A stretch of 64,000 nt of DNA from Gordonibacter faecis (GCF_030077735.1 NZ_JASJEU010000013.1:1-64000); one strand, 5' to 3'. Positions 31,994 through 41,692 are shown, counted from the stretch's first letter. Program-made: numbers and translations. Notes: generated by a model not told the origin, from the letters alone.

Positions 31994-33016
31994 TTATTCC
32001 GCTTCACCGCTTGCAAGTGTGTAGGTGGTTTCGAGGACTTGGGCGAGTTCCTCTTCGGTAGGCAGATAGGTGAGATAGCGGGATGCGAATATCCCCTTGT
32101 CCTCGGCTAAAGCTGAGTAGTGTGCTACAGTTTCATCGCGATCAGCGCAAAGAATGATGCCGATGGTGGGGCTGTCATTAGGTTGGGTGCATTGATCATC
32201 GAATAATCGCACATAAAAATCCATTTGACCGACATCTTGTGGCGTAAGCTTTCCTGTCTTGAGGTCGATGAGAATGTAGCACTTGAGAATGCAGTGATAA
32301 AACACGAGGTCAATATAATAGTGGCTGTCGCTTGCTGTGGTAATGCGATATTGGCGAGCGACGAAAGCGAAACCCTTACCAAGTTCAAGCAGAAACTCTT
32401 GGAGTTTGTCCATCAGTGCTTGTTCAAGATCGGCCTCCAGAAAAGCGGAGCCGGATAAATCAAGAAAGTCAAGCACATAAGGGTCTTTAAGGATATCGTC
32501 TGCTTTCGTTACTGGTTCGACTTTTTGAATTTCTTTACGGACAACCTCGCGGTGGTCTTCATGCGTAGCGAGGAGTCGTTCGTAGTAAGATGAGTGTATT
32601 TGCCGGTCAAGTTGTCGAACGCTCCAATGATCTTCAACGGCAGCGTGTGCATAGAATTCGCGTCGCTCCCGATCTTCTATCCGGATAAGCAGACGGTAAT
32701 GCGACCAACTCAATTGTGAACACAGTGTGTTCACAATTGGAAATGCGAGAAAAAACTGCCTCATTGCCTGGAGGTTTCGTATTGTAAATCCTTTTCCGAA
32801 CTCTTTTGTTAGTCGTTCGGACAGGTACTCCATAAGATGCTTACCATATTCAGCGCGCTCTCCCTGCGCTTCGGTGATTTGTCGCCCGATCTCCCAGTAT
32901 GCCGAAACCATCGCGTCATTCACTGCGACTGCGGCTTTTGCACGTGCCGATTCAAGGGTGGAACGAACGGACTGATAGATGGCCTCGTCGGAAGCCGGAT
33001 CGTAAAGCTGTCCCAT
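31994..33016 (-). CDS. DUF1016 / YhcG-type PD-(D/E)XK nuclease family protein
   Basis: The 340-residue protein has the DUF1016 layout: N-terminal YWEIGRQITEAQ, the middle LSWSHYRLLIRIEDRERREFY, and a C-terminal nuclease-like domain with YYIDLVFYH and YILIDLKTGKL (Asp and Glu/Lys-like positions) and GIILCADRDE. Family members are associated with mobile elements and are thought to have DNA nuclease activity. Codon use is poorer in GC than the neighbours, which suggests transfer. A 29-base palindrome sits inside the coding sequence at 32711-32739. Confidence 0.85.
   Translation of the reverse strand: MGQLYDPASDEAIYQSVRSTLESARAKAAVAVNDAMVSAYWEIGRQITEAQGERAEYGKHLMEYLSERLTKEFGKGFTIRNLQAMRQFFLAFPIVNTLCSQLSWSHYRLLIRIEDRERREFYAHAAVEDHWSVRQLDRQIHSSYYERLLATHEDHREVVRKEIQKVEPVTKADDILKDPYVLDFLDLSGSAFLEADLEQALMDKLQEFLLELGKGFAFVARQYRITTASDSHYYIDLVFYHCILKCYILIDLKTGKLTPQDVGQMDFYVRLFDDQCTQPNDSPTIGIILCADRDETVAHYSALAEDKGIFASRYLTYLPTEEELAQVLETTYTLASGEAE
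32711..32739. repeat. Palindrome inside the DUF1016 gene
   Basis: CAATTGTGAACACA and TGTGTTCACAATTG are perfect 14-bp arms around one base. It encodes PIVNTLCSQLSW of the protein. A sister palindrome is at 33297-33325, and a decayed half is near 33230-33250. Confidence 0.8.
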
Positions 33017-33296
33017 GACAGCCTCCTTTCCAGAAGCGGCTGTCCTCCGCTGCAGCGCGCGAAGTTAGGGACACAACCCAGCCTGACACTTAGGAACGTA
33101 TCATGAAAGTGTCGAACCAGTAATAATGAAAGATATTATAGCAAACATAAGTTCGTTTTTCAAGCGCGGAGGAGGAGTAAAAGACATATCCTCCATTCAC
33201 GCACTGTGCACTAAATTTCATGGCTAATCCAATTGTGCACACAGTGCGTTGACGGCAGAATTGCCTGGTGAGTCGGGTTGTTCATTCTGACTAGAC

Positions 33297-33325
33297 CAAT
33301 TGCGCACACAGTGTGTGCGCAATTG
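33297..33325. repeat. Palindrome between DUF1016 and HTH genes
   Basis: CAATTGCGCACACA and TGTGTGCGCAATTG are perfect 14-bp arms around a single G. The layout is the same as the intragenic palindrome at 32711-32739, with two base-pair differences in the arms. The gap 33017-33336 holds nothing else that I recognise beyond the decayed half site. Confidence 0.8.
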
Positions 33326-33336
33326 TGGGTTTATGC

Positions 33337-33564
33337 TTAGGTGTCTGGCCCGGGCGGCTCGGGTGGGTCTTCCTTGTATTCAATGACATCTTGCACACGG
33401 CAGTGAAGGATGCGACAGAGCGCATCTATTGAATGCGTTGATAGGGAATCGCCGGCTTTGATACGCCTGATGGTTGAACTGCTTATGCCACCCTTGACCT
33501 GGAGCGTATACGTTGTAGCTTCGCGAAGTTTCATGGTGCGCCACAGTGGCTCGTAGGAAATCAT
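33337..33564 (-). CDS. Short Xre/Cro-type helix-turn-helix protein
   Basis: The 75-residue product has a Cro/CI-type HTH: KLREATTYTLQVKGGISSSTIRRIKAGDSLSTHSIDALCRILHCRVQDVIEY, in the short YozG-like form, with a Pro/Glu tail. It lies 320 bases upstream of the DUF1016 gene in the same direction. It could control that gene or act on the palindromes between them; this is inference. Confidence 0.8.
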   Translation of the reverse strand: MISYEPLWRTMKLREATTYTLQVKGGISSSTIRRIKAGDSLSTHSIDALCRILHCRVQDVIEYKEDPPEPPGPDT

Positions 33565-33758
33565 AGTTTCCCCTGTCCGAAATGTATAACCTATGCCTTT
33601 TAATCATAGATTGTAGCATGCGTTTAGCGCGCGTGAAGCGGTGCGGACGCTTCACGCGAAAAATGGCGTTCTTGCGCCTTGAGAATCGCATGCGCTCGGA
33701 GCGGAGTGGCGCTGGTATACTGGGTGATCCTGGAAGATGATGACGCAAGAGGTGCGCG

Positions 33759-35441
33759 ATGATCGATGAGATTCAGGTTGAGAACCTCGCGTTGATCCGC
33801 GAGGCGGCGCTTCAGCCGGCGCGAGGACTCACGGTGCTTACGGGCGAAACCGGCGCGGGTAAAACGGCGCTGCTCTCGGCATTGAAGCTGCTCATGGGCG
33901 AGCGTGCCGACAAAAGTGCCGTCCGCGACGGCGAGGAAGCACTGGCGGTATCGGGCCGCTTCTTCGGTGTGGCGGTTCCTGCGGAAGAGGGCGCCGAAGG
34001 GGAGGCCGCGGCCGACGAGGCTGCAGACGAACTGGTGGTGACGCGCCGCGTGACGGCCGATGGGCGCTCGCGCGTGACGGCGAACGGACACATGGCTAGT
34101 GTGGGCGAACTCGCGCGCCTTGTCGCCCCCGCCATCGACCTCTGCGGTCAACACGAACATCAACAGCTCATGCGATCCACCGTGCACGTACGCATGCTTG
34201 ACGCCTGGGCGGGCGAAGCGGTGGCAACCGCGCATACCACCTACGAGCAGGCGTTTGTTGCCGCCACGGCCGCAGCGGCTGAACTCGCGCGCGTCCGCGA
34301 GGCGGGGGAGGCTTCCTCGGCCAAACTCGACGAGGCACGCTTCACGCTTTCGCGCATCGACGCGGTTGACCCGCGCGAGGGCGAATATGACGAACTGGCC
34401 GCTGACCTGGCGCGCGTGGAGCACGCTGAGGCGCTGGCCGTTGCGGTAAACACCGCGCACGAGGCGCTGGCGGGCGAAGAAGGTGCAATCGACAACCTGA
34501 ACGCGGCCGTGGCGGCGCTCGACGGCGCGGCGCGCTTCGACGGCGCGCTCGGCGAATTGGCGAACTCCCTGCGTGAGGCCGGTTATGTGCTGGAAGACGT
34601 GGCGCGCGAGGCGCGCGATTATCGCGACGGCGTGGAGTTCGACCCCGAAACCCTTGCTCAGCAGCAGGAGCGTATGGCGGCCCTGCAAGGTCTTCTGCGC
34701 GCGTATGGTCCGCGTATGGAAGACGTACTGGCAAAGCGTGCCGAAGCGGCCGACCTTGTGTCGTTGGTGGATGACGCGGCGGAGCGCGAACGCGTGGCTC
34801 AGCACGCCGTTGACCAGGCGGAAGCCGCGCTCGTTGACGCTGCTAGCGCTTTGGCGGACGCGCGCGCCGAAGCAGCTCCCCGGTTTGCTGCTGCCGTCAC
34901 TGCGCAGATGGCGCGCCTGGAGATGGGCGGTGCCGAACTCGTCTGTGACCTGCAGCCGATTGAGCGCGCGCAGTGGACGCGCGCGGGCTCGCAGGCCGTT
35001 GAGTTCCTGTTCCGTCCCGGCGCGGGTATGCAGGCGCGTCCGCTCGCGCGCATTGCCTCGGGTGGTGAGGTGAGCCGCGTTATGCTGGCCATCAAGGTGG
35101 TGCTGGGCGAGGTGGACGATGTCGACACGCTGGTGTTTGACGAGGTGGACGCCGGCGTGGGCGGCTCCACCGCCGTGGCGCTGGCAGACGTGCTGGCAGA
35201 CCTCGCGCACACGCACCAGGTGATAGTGGTTACGCACCTTGCTCAGGTGGCCGTTCGCGGCCAGGCCCACTACGTGGTGCGCAAGGCCGAAGGGGAGGGC
35301 GGTATGCCCGAAACACACCTGCGCCAACTCACGCGCGACGAACGCCCGGCCGAAATCGCCCGCATGCTGTCCGGCGACGCCACCGAAACCTCACTCGCCC
35401 ACGCACAAGAACTACTCACCGCCGCAGAAGCGAAAAACTAA
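33759..35441 (+). CDS. recN: DNA repair protein RecN
   Basis: The 560-residue protein is an SMC-like ATPase: Walker A TGETGAGKTALLSAL (about residues 28-42), the RecN word LCGQHEHQQLM, a long coiled coil from about 160 to 370, the signature IASGGEVSRVMLAIK, and Walker B TLVFDEVDAGVGGSTA followed by VIVVTHLAQVA. It helps recombinational repair of double-strand breaks. Length is normal. It starts at an ATG with only a weak ribosome-site match (AAGAGG). A stem with GGGGG/CCCCC arms follows the stop codon. Confidence 0.96.
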   Translation: MIDEIQVENLALIREAALQPARGLTVLTGETGAGKTALLSALKLLMGERADKSAVRDGEEALAVSGRFFGVAVPAEEGAEGEAAADEAADELVVTRRVTADGRSRVTANGHMASVGELARLVAPAIDLCGQHEHQQLMRSTVHVRMLDAWAGEAVATAHTTYEQAFVAATAAAAELARVREAGEASSAKLDEARFTLSRIDAVDPREGEYDELAADLARVEHAEALAVAVNTAHEALAGEEGAIDNLNAAVAALDGAARFDGALGELANSLREAGYVLEDVAREARDYRDGVEFDPETLAQQQERMAALQGLLRAYGPRMEDVLAKRAEAADLVSLVDDAAERERVAQHAVDQAEAALVDAASALADARAEAAPRFAAAVTAQMARLEMGGAELVCDLQPIERAQWTRAGSQAVEFLFRPGAGMQARPLARIASGGEVSRVMLAIKVVLGEVDDVDTLVFDEVDAGVGGSTAVALADVLADLAHTHQVIVVTHLAQVAVRGQAHYVVRKAEGEGGMPETHLRQLTRDERPAEIARMLSGDATETSLAHAQELLTAAEAKN

Positions 35442-35450
35442 TCTTTGGGA

Positions 35451-35655
35451 GGGGGCTGTGACAAAAGCCCCCACCTGTCAACGACCTGCGCCGCGCCATC
35501 GCCACCTGCGGGGAGGGGGCTGCGACAAAAACCCCAACCTACCAGGTTGACTGTAGGGCAAGGGCTCTGCCCTTGCCGACAACCACGTTTTACCTGGTAG
35601 GTTGATCAATGCTAAGCGGCAAGGGTAGAACCCTTGCCCTACGGAATACCCGGTA
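35451..35655. repeat. Cluster of hairpins and direct repeats after recN
   Basis: The words GGGAGGGGGCTGTGACAAAA and GGGAGGGGGCTGCGACAAAA are near-identical direct repeats about 65 bases apart, the first forming a GGGGG/CCCCC stem. Next AACCTACCAGG (35536-35546) pairs with CCTGGTAGGTT (35593-35603), and two GGCAAGGG/CCCTTGCC stems lie at 35557-35577 and 35618-35638. They read like a mobile or regulatory repeat. Confidence 0.6.
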
Positions 35656-35710
35656 AAGAACTGTTGTTACATCCCCTCATCCCTTCATTATCCAAAAATA
35701 GAATAATTCC

Positions 35711-35750
35711 TTGTCATACTCTGTCATAGTTCTATATTGATAATCATAGT
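35711..35750 (+). promoter_or_regulatory. Tandem TGTCATA words before the DmsA-type gene
   Basis: TTGTCATACT, CTGTCATAGT and TAATCATAGT follow each other on a 10-base pitch, with one 10-base unit skipped. The same word CTGTCATACT is found at 583-592 before the LuxR gene. The one-turn spacing suggests an activator site. Confidence 0.5.
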
Positions 35751-35929
35751 GACGTATGGCAGACTAGGACACAGAGGGAATCGGCCGATTTTCTGATATG
35801 AGGGGACATCTCGGAAACGCGACCGCGCCGTCATGGCGCGCTGCGGCCGAAGGGGAACGCCGTTCGCGAAACGCTCGCCTTCATCCGGAAAGCCCCACGG
35901 CATTCTGCAGCAAGAATGGAGGAGGAGAC

Positions 35930-38404
35930 ATGTCGGAAACGAAGAGCCCACACGCGGGGCTCACGCGCAGGAGCTTCCTGAAGACCACCGGCGCCGTTGC
36001 CGGCGTCGCGGCTGTCGCTGGAACGGGAGCAGCCTTAAGCGGGCTCGCACCCGCGCAGGCGCACGCCGAGGGCGCGGCAGCAACCGAGGGTGAACAGGTG
36101 TTTCGCAGCTCGTGCCGCGGTAACTGTGGCAGCAAATGCCCCACGCAGGTGGTTGTGCGCGAAGGCAAGGTGGTGCGCGTCGCCGCCAGCGAATTGCCCG
36201 GCGAAGACAACGTGCGTCGCCGCTTCTGCGTGAAGGGCTACACGCAGCCCCAGCGCATCTACGATCCCGACCGCCTGAAGTACCCGCTGAAGCGCGTCGG
36301 CGAGCGCGGCGCGGGTGAGTGGGAACGCATCGGTTGGGATGAAGCCATCGACACCATCGCGGCCAAAATTGGCGCGGCCATGCAGGAATACGGCGGGTCG
36401 TCCATCGGCGTGTGGTCCTCGTACGGCTCATACGGCGTGCTCAACGGCGCCATGGCTGGCTACATGTCCGTGGGCTATGGCCGCTTCATCACGGCGCTGG
36501 GCGCAACCATTCTGGGTGCCGGCGCTGACCAGGCGCAAATCTATGAGCAGTCCACGCTCTTAGGCGTGAGCGGCAACGATTCCACCGACATCGTCAACGC
36601 CAAAACCATCATGGCCTGGGGCGGCAATCCCGCCGAGGCGTACGTGCACGACTGGCAGTTCGTGTGCGAGGCGCGCGAAAAGGGCGCGAAACTCATCACC
36701 ATAGACCCGCAGTTCACGGCCTCGGCCATGCACTCGGATCTGTACGTGCCCATTCGCCCTGGCACCGACGGCGCGCTCATGCTGGCCATGGCGAATTGGA
36801 TCATCGACAACAATCTGGTGGACGAAGCGTTCATGAAGCAAAAGACCGTCTCGCCCTTCCTTATTAAAGAAGACGGCACCTATCTGCGCCTAAGCGACAT
36901 GGGTACGCCCGCCACGCAGGGCCCCCTCAACCCGCAAACTGGCCAGCCCACGGTGATCGACCCCATCGTGGTGTGGGACGCCGCGTCGAACGCGCCGGCA
37001 CCCGGCGCCACAGCGGCCGACCCCGCGCTTGAAGGATTCTATGAAGCGGCTGGTCACAAGGTACAAACCGTGTATCAGAAGGTGAAGGACAGCATCAAGG
37101 ACTACACGGTGGCCAAAGCCGCCGACATCTGCGATCTGCCCGCCGAAACCATCGAGGAACTCGCGCGCATCTACGCCACCGAGGGTCCCGTGGCCGTGCT
37201 CACGTTCCAGGGCCTAGGCCATCACGTGAACTCGCACCACAACTTCAAAAACCTTGCGTTCATCGCGGCGCTCACCGGCAACGCAGGCAAGCCTGGCGCC
37301 ATGATGACGCGCGGCACGTGCGGCATGTACCCGGTGAACATGAAGGCGTACTTCATGGGCCTGCCGGGCGACAACATCACGGGTATGTATCTTCCCCAAA
37401 TTATGGAAACGGGGAAGTGGGGGCAGAAAGACCTGACCATCCGCGTGCTCTGGTGCTGCAACGGCAATGTGCTGTCGTGCGAATCCGGCCGCCAGGAACT
37501 CATCGAGGCCGTGAAAAAGGTGGACTTCGTCGTGTGCGCCGACACCAGCATGACCGACACGGCCCAGTGGGCCGACATCGTGCTGCCCGTGCCGCACGCC
37601 TACGAAACCGAGGACTTCGACCCCATCTGCTCCACGCCGTATCCCACGTTCTACCACAAGGCCATCGACCCGCTCTACGAGTCGAAGACCGACCTGGACA
37701 TTCTGCGCGCGGTGGCGGGCAAGCTGGGCATGGAAAAGATTTTCGCCCAGTCCGACGAGGAACTTTTGCACCTGGTGTTAGACACCGAGGTGAATCTTGC
37801 AGCTGGCGGCGGCTACGACGCGTTCGCCGACAACAAACTCGGCCGCAACTTTGCCTTCACCGAGGCATCGAAGGTCGACACGTTTAAGGCCGCGGCCACG
37901 CAGCGTTTGCAGTACTACCTCGAAAAGCCGGTGCCGCGCAACAACTTTGGCCAAAAAGTGGCCGACTACGAGCGCATTCCGTACTACGAGAACGCGAACG
38001 AGGCCTACTGGGACAACCCGCTGCGCGAGAAGTACCCGCTCATGGGCTGCAGCCAGCACCACAAGTACCACGTGCACTCGCAGTGCGCGTACACGCCGTG
38101 GCTGCGCGAGCTGGAGCCGGAGCCACTGCTGAAGGTGAATACGGCCGACGCGGAGGCGCGCGGCATCAAGCAGGGCGATTTAGTGCGCGTGTACAACGAT
38201 CACGGCTACGCAGTGCTGAAGGTGCTGGTCACCGAGGGTATCAAGCCGGGCGTTGTGTCCATTCCGCACGGGTTCCAGGCCGACCAGTTCGTCGAGGGCC
38301 ACACGCAGGACCTCACGAACGTGGTCATGAACGATTTCTGTTCCAACAGCGCTTTCTACGATTTCCTCTGCGAAGTCGAGAAGTATGAAGGGGGTGAGCG
38401 CTGA
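35930..38404 (+). CDS. Tat-exported molybdopterin oxidoreductase, DmsA type
   Basis: The 824-residue catalytic subunit begins with a Tat signal (LTRRSFLKTTGAVAGVAAVAG), then the 4Fe-4S motif CRGNCGSKCPTQVVV with a later FCVKG, and the DMSO-reductase fold including GVWSSYGSYG, DPQFTASA, GSPV-like and PHAYETEDFDP. ATG 35930 has GGAGGAGG before it. With the next two genes it makes a DmsABC-type complex, catalytic unit outside the membrane. Close sequence identity to DMSO reductase cannot be tested by eye, and related enzymes reduce many other substrates. The electron donor is probably menaquinol. Confidence 0.9.
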   Translation: MSETKSPHAGLTRRSFLKTTGAVAGVAAVAGTGAALSGLAPAQAHAEGAAATEGEQVFRSSCRGNCGSKCPTQVVVREGKVVRVAASELPGEDNVRRRFCVKGYTQPQRIYDPDRLKYPLKRVGERGAGEWERIGWDEAIDTIAAKIGAAMQEYGGSSIGVWSSYGSYGVLNGAMAGYMSVGYGRFITALGATILGAGADQAQIYEQSTLLGVSGNDSTDIVNAKTIMAWGGNPAEAYVHDWQFVCEAREKGAKLITIDPQFTASAMHSDLYVPIRPGTDGALMLAMANWIIDNNLVDEAFMKQKTVSPFLIKEDGTYLRLSDMGTPATQGPLNPQTGQPTVIDPIVVWDAASNAPAPGATAADPALEGFYEAAGHKVQTVYQKVKDSIKDYTVAKAADICDLPAETIEELARIYATEGPVAVLTFQGLGHHVNSHHNFKNLAFIAALTGNAGKPGAMMTRGTCGMYPVNMKAYFMGLPGDNITGMYLPQIMETGKWGQKDLTIRVLWCCNGNVLSCESGRQELIEAVKKVDFVVCADTSMTDTAQWADIVLPVPHAYETEDFDPICSTPYPTFYHKAIDPLYESKTDLDILRAVAGKLGMEKIFAQSDEELLHLVLDTEVNLAAGGGYDAFADNKLGRNFAFTEASKVDTFKAAATQRLQYYLEKPVPRNNFGQKVADYERIPYYENANEAYWDNPLREKYPLMGCSQHHKYHVHSQCAYTPWLRELEPEPLLKVNTADAEARGIKQGDLVRVYNDHGYAVLKVLVTEGIKPGVVSIPHGFQADQFVEGHTQDLTNVVMNDFCSNSAFYDFLCEVEKYEGGER

Positions 38405-39027
38405 TGGCCCGCTATGGAATGGTCATCGACACGAAGCGCTGTATAGGCTGTAATGCCTGTTCAATGGCGTGCAAGATGGCGAACAACCTGCCCGATGGCA
38501 ACTGGTGGACGCGCGTGCTCACCGAAGGCGGCGACGAAATTGACACGCCGGCGGGCATCTTCCCGAACGTGTCCATGCGCTACGTCACCGTGAGTTGCCA
38601 GCATTGCGAGAACCCCGCCTGCACGAAGGTGTGCCCGGTGGGCGCCACGTACAAGGACCCCGAGACAGGCGTGGTGCGTCAGGATTACGACAAGTGTATC
38701 GGCTGCCGCATGTGCATGGCGGCCTGCCCCTACACTGGCGTGCGCTCGTTCAACTGGGAAGAGCCCGCCTATTCGGTAGACTTCGCGATTGGCGATGCCG
38801 ACGCGGCTCCGCACCAGAAGCACGTCGTGGAGAAGTGTACGTTCTGCTATCAGCGGCTCGCCCGCGGCGAGGTGCCGGCCTGCATGGACCTGTGTCCGGC
38901 GCGCGCCCGCCACTTCGGCGACTTGGACGACCCGGAATCTGAGGTGTCGAGGCTGGTCAAGGAGCGCTCGTACGAGCAGCTGCTGGCAAGCGAAGGCACG
39001 AAGCCGTCCGTGTACTACCTCGTGTAA
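38404..39027 (+). CDS. DmsB-type ferredoxin subunit, four 4Fe-4S clusters
   Basis: The 207-residue protein has all four cysteine sets: CIGCNACSMACKMANN, CQHCENPACTKVCPVG, CIGCRMCMAACPY and CTFCYQRLARGEVPACMDLCP. The order and spacing match DmsB/NrfC. It starts at base 38404, which is the last base of the previous stop codon, so it is directly coupled. It passes electrons from the membrane anchor to the catalytic unit outside the membrane. A 12-base gap precedes the anchor gene. Confidence 0.93.
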   Translation: MARYGMVIDTKRCIGCNACSMACKMANNLPDGNWWTRVLTEGGDEIDTPAGIFPNVSMRYVTVSCQHCENPACTKVCPVGATYKDPETGVVRQDYDKCIGCRMCMAACPYTGVRSFNWEEPAYSVDFAIGDADAAPHQKHVVEKCTFCYQRLARGEVPACMDLCPARARHFGDLDDPESEVSRLVKERSYEQLLASEGTKPSVYYLV

Positions 39028-39039
39028 GGGAGGAGCATC

Positions 39040-40271
39040 ATGACTGAGACTCAACCGCGGCTCCGGCCGCTCCCGCTCCTGCCACCCCGAAGCGGTTCGG
39101 GGGCAAGGGGCTGAACATCGCCATCGGCGTGGCGGCGGTCGTCACCGTAATTGGTATTGCGCTTTGGGTATTCCAGCTGACCTCCGGCATGGTGAACACC
39201 AACATGCGCAACCTCGATTCCTGGGGCCTTTACATCACCATGTTTATGTTCCTGGTGGGCCTGTCCGCCGGCGGCCTCATTATTTCGAGCGTGCCGCGCG
39301 CGTTTGGGATGGAAGGTTTCGGCGGCATTTCGAAGGTAGCGGTGTGGACGAGTATTTGCTGCACCGTGCTGGCCATTGGGTTTGTGGTGGTTGACCTGGG
39401 ACAACCGTTGCGCCTGTGGGAGCTGTTCGCGTATTCGAACCTGGGATCGCCGCTCATGTGGGACATTATTGTGCTGGCGGTGTACCTTATTCTGTCCATC
39501 GTGTATCTGTGGGCCACCCTGCGCGCCGAGGCGGGCAAGGTATCGAACACGGCGCTGCGCGTGGTGAGCGTGTTCGCGCTGGTGTGCGCCGTGCTCGTGC
39601 ACAGCGTGACGGCTTGGATTTTCGGGCTGCAGCAGGGACGCGAGATGTGGCACACGGCGCTGTTGGGCCCGTGGTTCGTGTCGAGCGCGCTCGTGTGTGG
39701 CACAGCGCTCGTGCTGATGGTGGTCATTGCGCTGCGCCGCGCGGGCTATCTGGAACTCGATCAGAAAAACGTCGTGAAGATGGTGAAGATGCTGGGCGCG
39801 TTTGTGTGCGTTGACCTGTACTTCTTTGGCTGCGACCTGCTGACCGAAGCGTTCCCGGCTGGCTCCGGTGCCGACCTCGTGGCCATGCTGACCACGGGTG
39901 CGCTGGCGCCGTTCTTCTGGATTGAGATTATCGGCTGCGCGTTTGCCGCGGTGGTGGCGTTCATGCCGGCGCTGCGCCGCAATGGGCTTATTGTGGTTGC
40001 AGCGGTGCTGGCCATTGTGGGAATCTTCTGCAAGCGCGTGCAGCTGTTGGTGGGCGGTTTTCAGATTCCGAATTTGGATATGCCCGCCGTTGCGTCCGGC
40101 CCGGGCCTTACGGATGCGGGCGCGGCGCTGCAGGGTGCCGGTGGGGCGATGGTGTATTTCCCCGCGCCGCTGGAGTTTGGCGTTATGCTGGGCGTGGTGG
40201 GACTTGGCGCGCTGCTGCTGCTTCTGGGGCTGAAATTTCTGCCGCTGAGGCCGGTGTCGGCGTCGCACTAA
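39040..40271 (+). CDS. NrfD/DmsC-type membrane anchor with 5' frameshift
   Basis: The long frame (from GTG 39129, 380 residues) has about nine membrane helices with GLYITMFMFLVGLSAGG, VDLGQPLRLWE, HSVTAWIFGLQQGREMWH and the rest of the NrfD layout; it takes electrons from menaquinol. The only start with a ribosome site (GGGAGGAGCATC-ATG) is at 39040, in another frame, which stops after 24 codons. If one base is added near 39055 the two frames join into MTETQPAAPAAPAPATPKRF... and run on. So either the gene is a fresh frameshift mutant or there is a one-base sequence error. Confidence 0.85.
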
Positions 40272-40273
40272 AC

Positions 40274-41581
40274 ATGAGCGGGAAAGGGCCTGAAGTGTCG
40301 CAAAAGGAAGTCGCGCTGCGGCCAACGCTGGCTGCATGGTTGGCCGAATACGACGCCATCGAGCGCGAGTACCTGAGCGCCTTGGAGGCGACGGGTATCA
40401 CCTTTGCGCCACGCAACGAAGGTGCCGACCGTGTGCGCGCCCTGCGCAAACGGCTGCGCGAACGCGGCGTGCGCTTCATGAATGGCGGCGCCAGCGTGTC
40501 GATAGGTTTCCTTTCCAGCGCGTGTGCCGCGTGTGTGGGCGATTGTGGCAGTCGCACGTTCTACATCAACTTGCGGTGCACGCGCGACTGCTACTTTTGC
40601 TTCAACCCCAACCAGGCCGATTTCGAAGAGCACTGCCGCCACGATACCCCGTGGCGGCAGGACCTTGAAGCGTTTGTGCGTGAGACGGCTGTCACGCACG
40701 TGGGCCTGACGGGTGGAGAGCCCCTGCTCGCGCCCGACGAAGCGCTCGCGTTCTTCCGGCGGGCTCACGAACTGGCCCCCGACGCGCACTTGCGTCTGTA
40801 CACGTCGGGCATCGGCCTGGACGAGGCATTTTGCGCTGTCGCTGCAGGCGCGGGGCTGCGCGAAGTGCGTTTCAGCGTGAAACTGGACGAGGGTGAAGCC
40901 GCTGTTAAACAAGCGCTTGCTGCCATTGACCTGGCGCGACGTTACGTACCCGACGTCATGGTGGAGATGCCCGTGGTGCCCGGCACGCTCGAGCGCATGA
41001 AGCGCCTGCTTGTCCAACTGGACGAGCGCGGCGTGCGTGGCATCAACCTGCTGGAGTTCTGCTACCCCTTCCGCAACTGGGACGAGTTCGCCCGCCGCGG
41101 CCTTACCATTGCAAACCCGCCTTTCGACGTGCTGTACAACTACGGCTACGCGGGCGGTCTGCCCGTGGCCGGCAGCGAGGAAGCGTGCCTCACGCTGGTG
41201 GAATACGCCCTTGACGAGGGACTTCATCTGGGTGTGCACTACTGCTCGCTGAACAACAAGAACCGCGATCAAATCCTCCAAGCAAACCGCGCCGTGACTC
41301 TGGACCCCACTCTTTACGAATTGGGCGAGGACTGTTTTTACCACACCGCGAAAGTCTTCGACGGCGACGTGGAACGCGCCATCTCCGCCCTCCGCGCACA
41401 AAACCGCCCCTTCACCTTGGAAGAAGACAACACCTGCCTCACCTTCCACCCCCAAGCCACCCCTATCGTCAGCGCCACCGGCGCCCTGGTAGCCCACTCC
41501 TGGAACGTAGTGGAACACCAAAAATCCACCCTCGTAGTCCGCGAACTAAAACTAGCACTCGGGGAAAACGACGAAAGATAG
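40274..41581 (+). CDS. Radical SAM protein of unknown function
   Basis: The 435-residue protein has the radical SAM motif CTRDCYFC (cysteines 102, 106, 109), preceded by CAACVGDC (84, 87, 91), and GLTGGEPLL as the SAM-binding GGE motif. The C-terminal part is not recognised. It lies two bases after the DmsC-type gene, so it is in the same operon, where it could mature a cofactor or modify a peptide of the reductase. Such a gene is not standard for dms operons. The exact function is unknown. Confidence 0.8.
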   Translation: MSGKGPEVSQKEVALRPTLAAWLAEYDAIEREYLSALEATGITFAPRNEGADRVRALRKRLRERGVRFMNGGASVSIGFLSSACAACVGDCGSRTFYINLRCTRDCYFCFNPNQADFEEHCRHDTPWRQDLEAFVRETAVTHVGLTGGEPLLAPDEALAFFRRAHELAPDAHLRLYTSGIGLDEAFCAVAAGAGLREVRFSVKLDEGEAAVKQALAAIDLARRYVPDVMVEMPVVPGTLERMKRLLVQLDERGVRGINLLEFCYPFRNWDEFARRGLTIANPPFDVLYNYGYAGGLPVAGSEEACLTLVEYALDEGLHLGVHYCSLNNKNRDQILQANRAVTLDPTLYELGEDCFYHTAKVFDGDVERAISALRAQNRPFTLEEDNTCLTFHPQATPIVSATGALVAHSWNVVEHQKSTLVVRELKLALGENDER

Positions 41582-41692
41582 AATCCTCGGGTTTGGCTTC
41601 TACTTGGATGTCCGAAAATGGCTAGCGTAGTTGCGGGTGGTGTGGTTTCATGGGGGAGAGCGTTGACGGGTGGCGTACAGGGAGGAGTGGCC

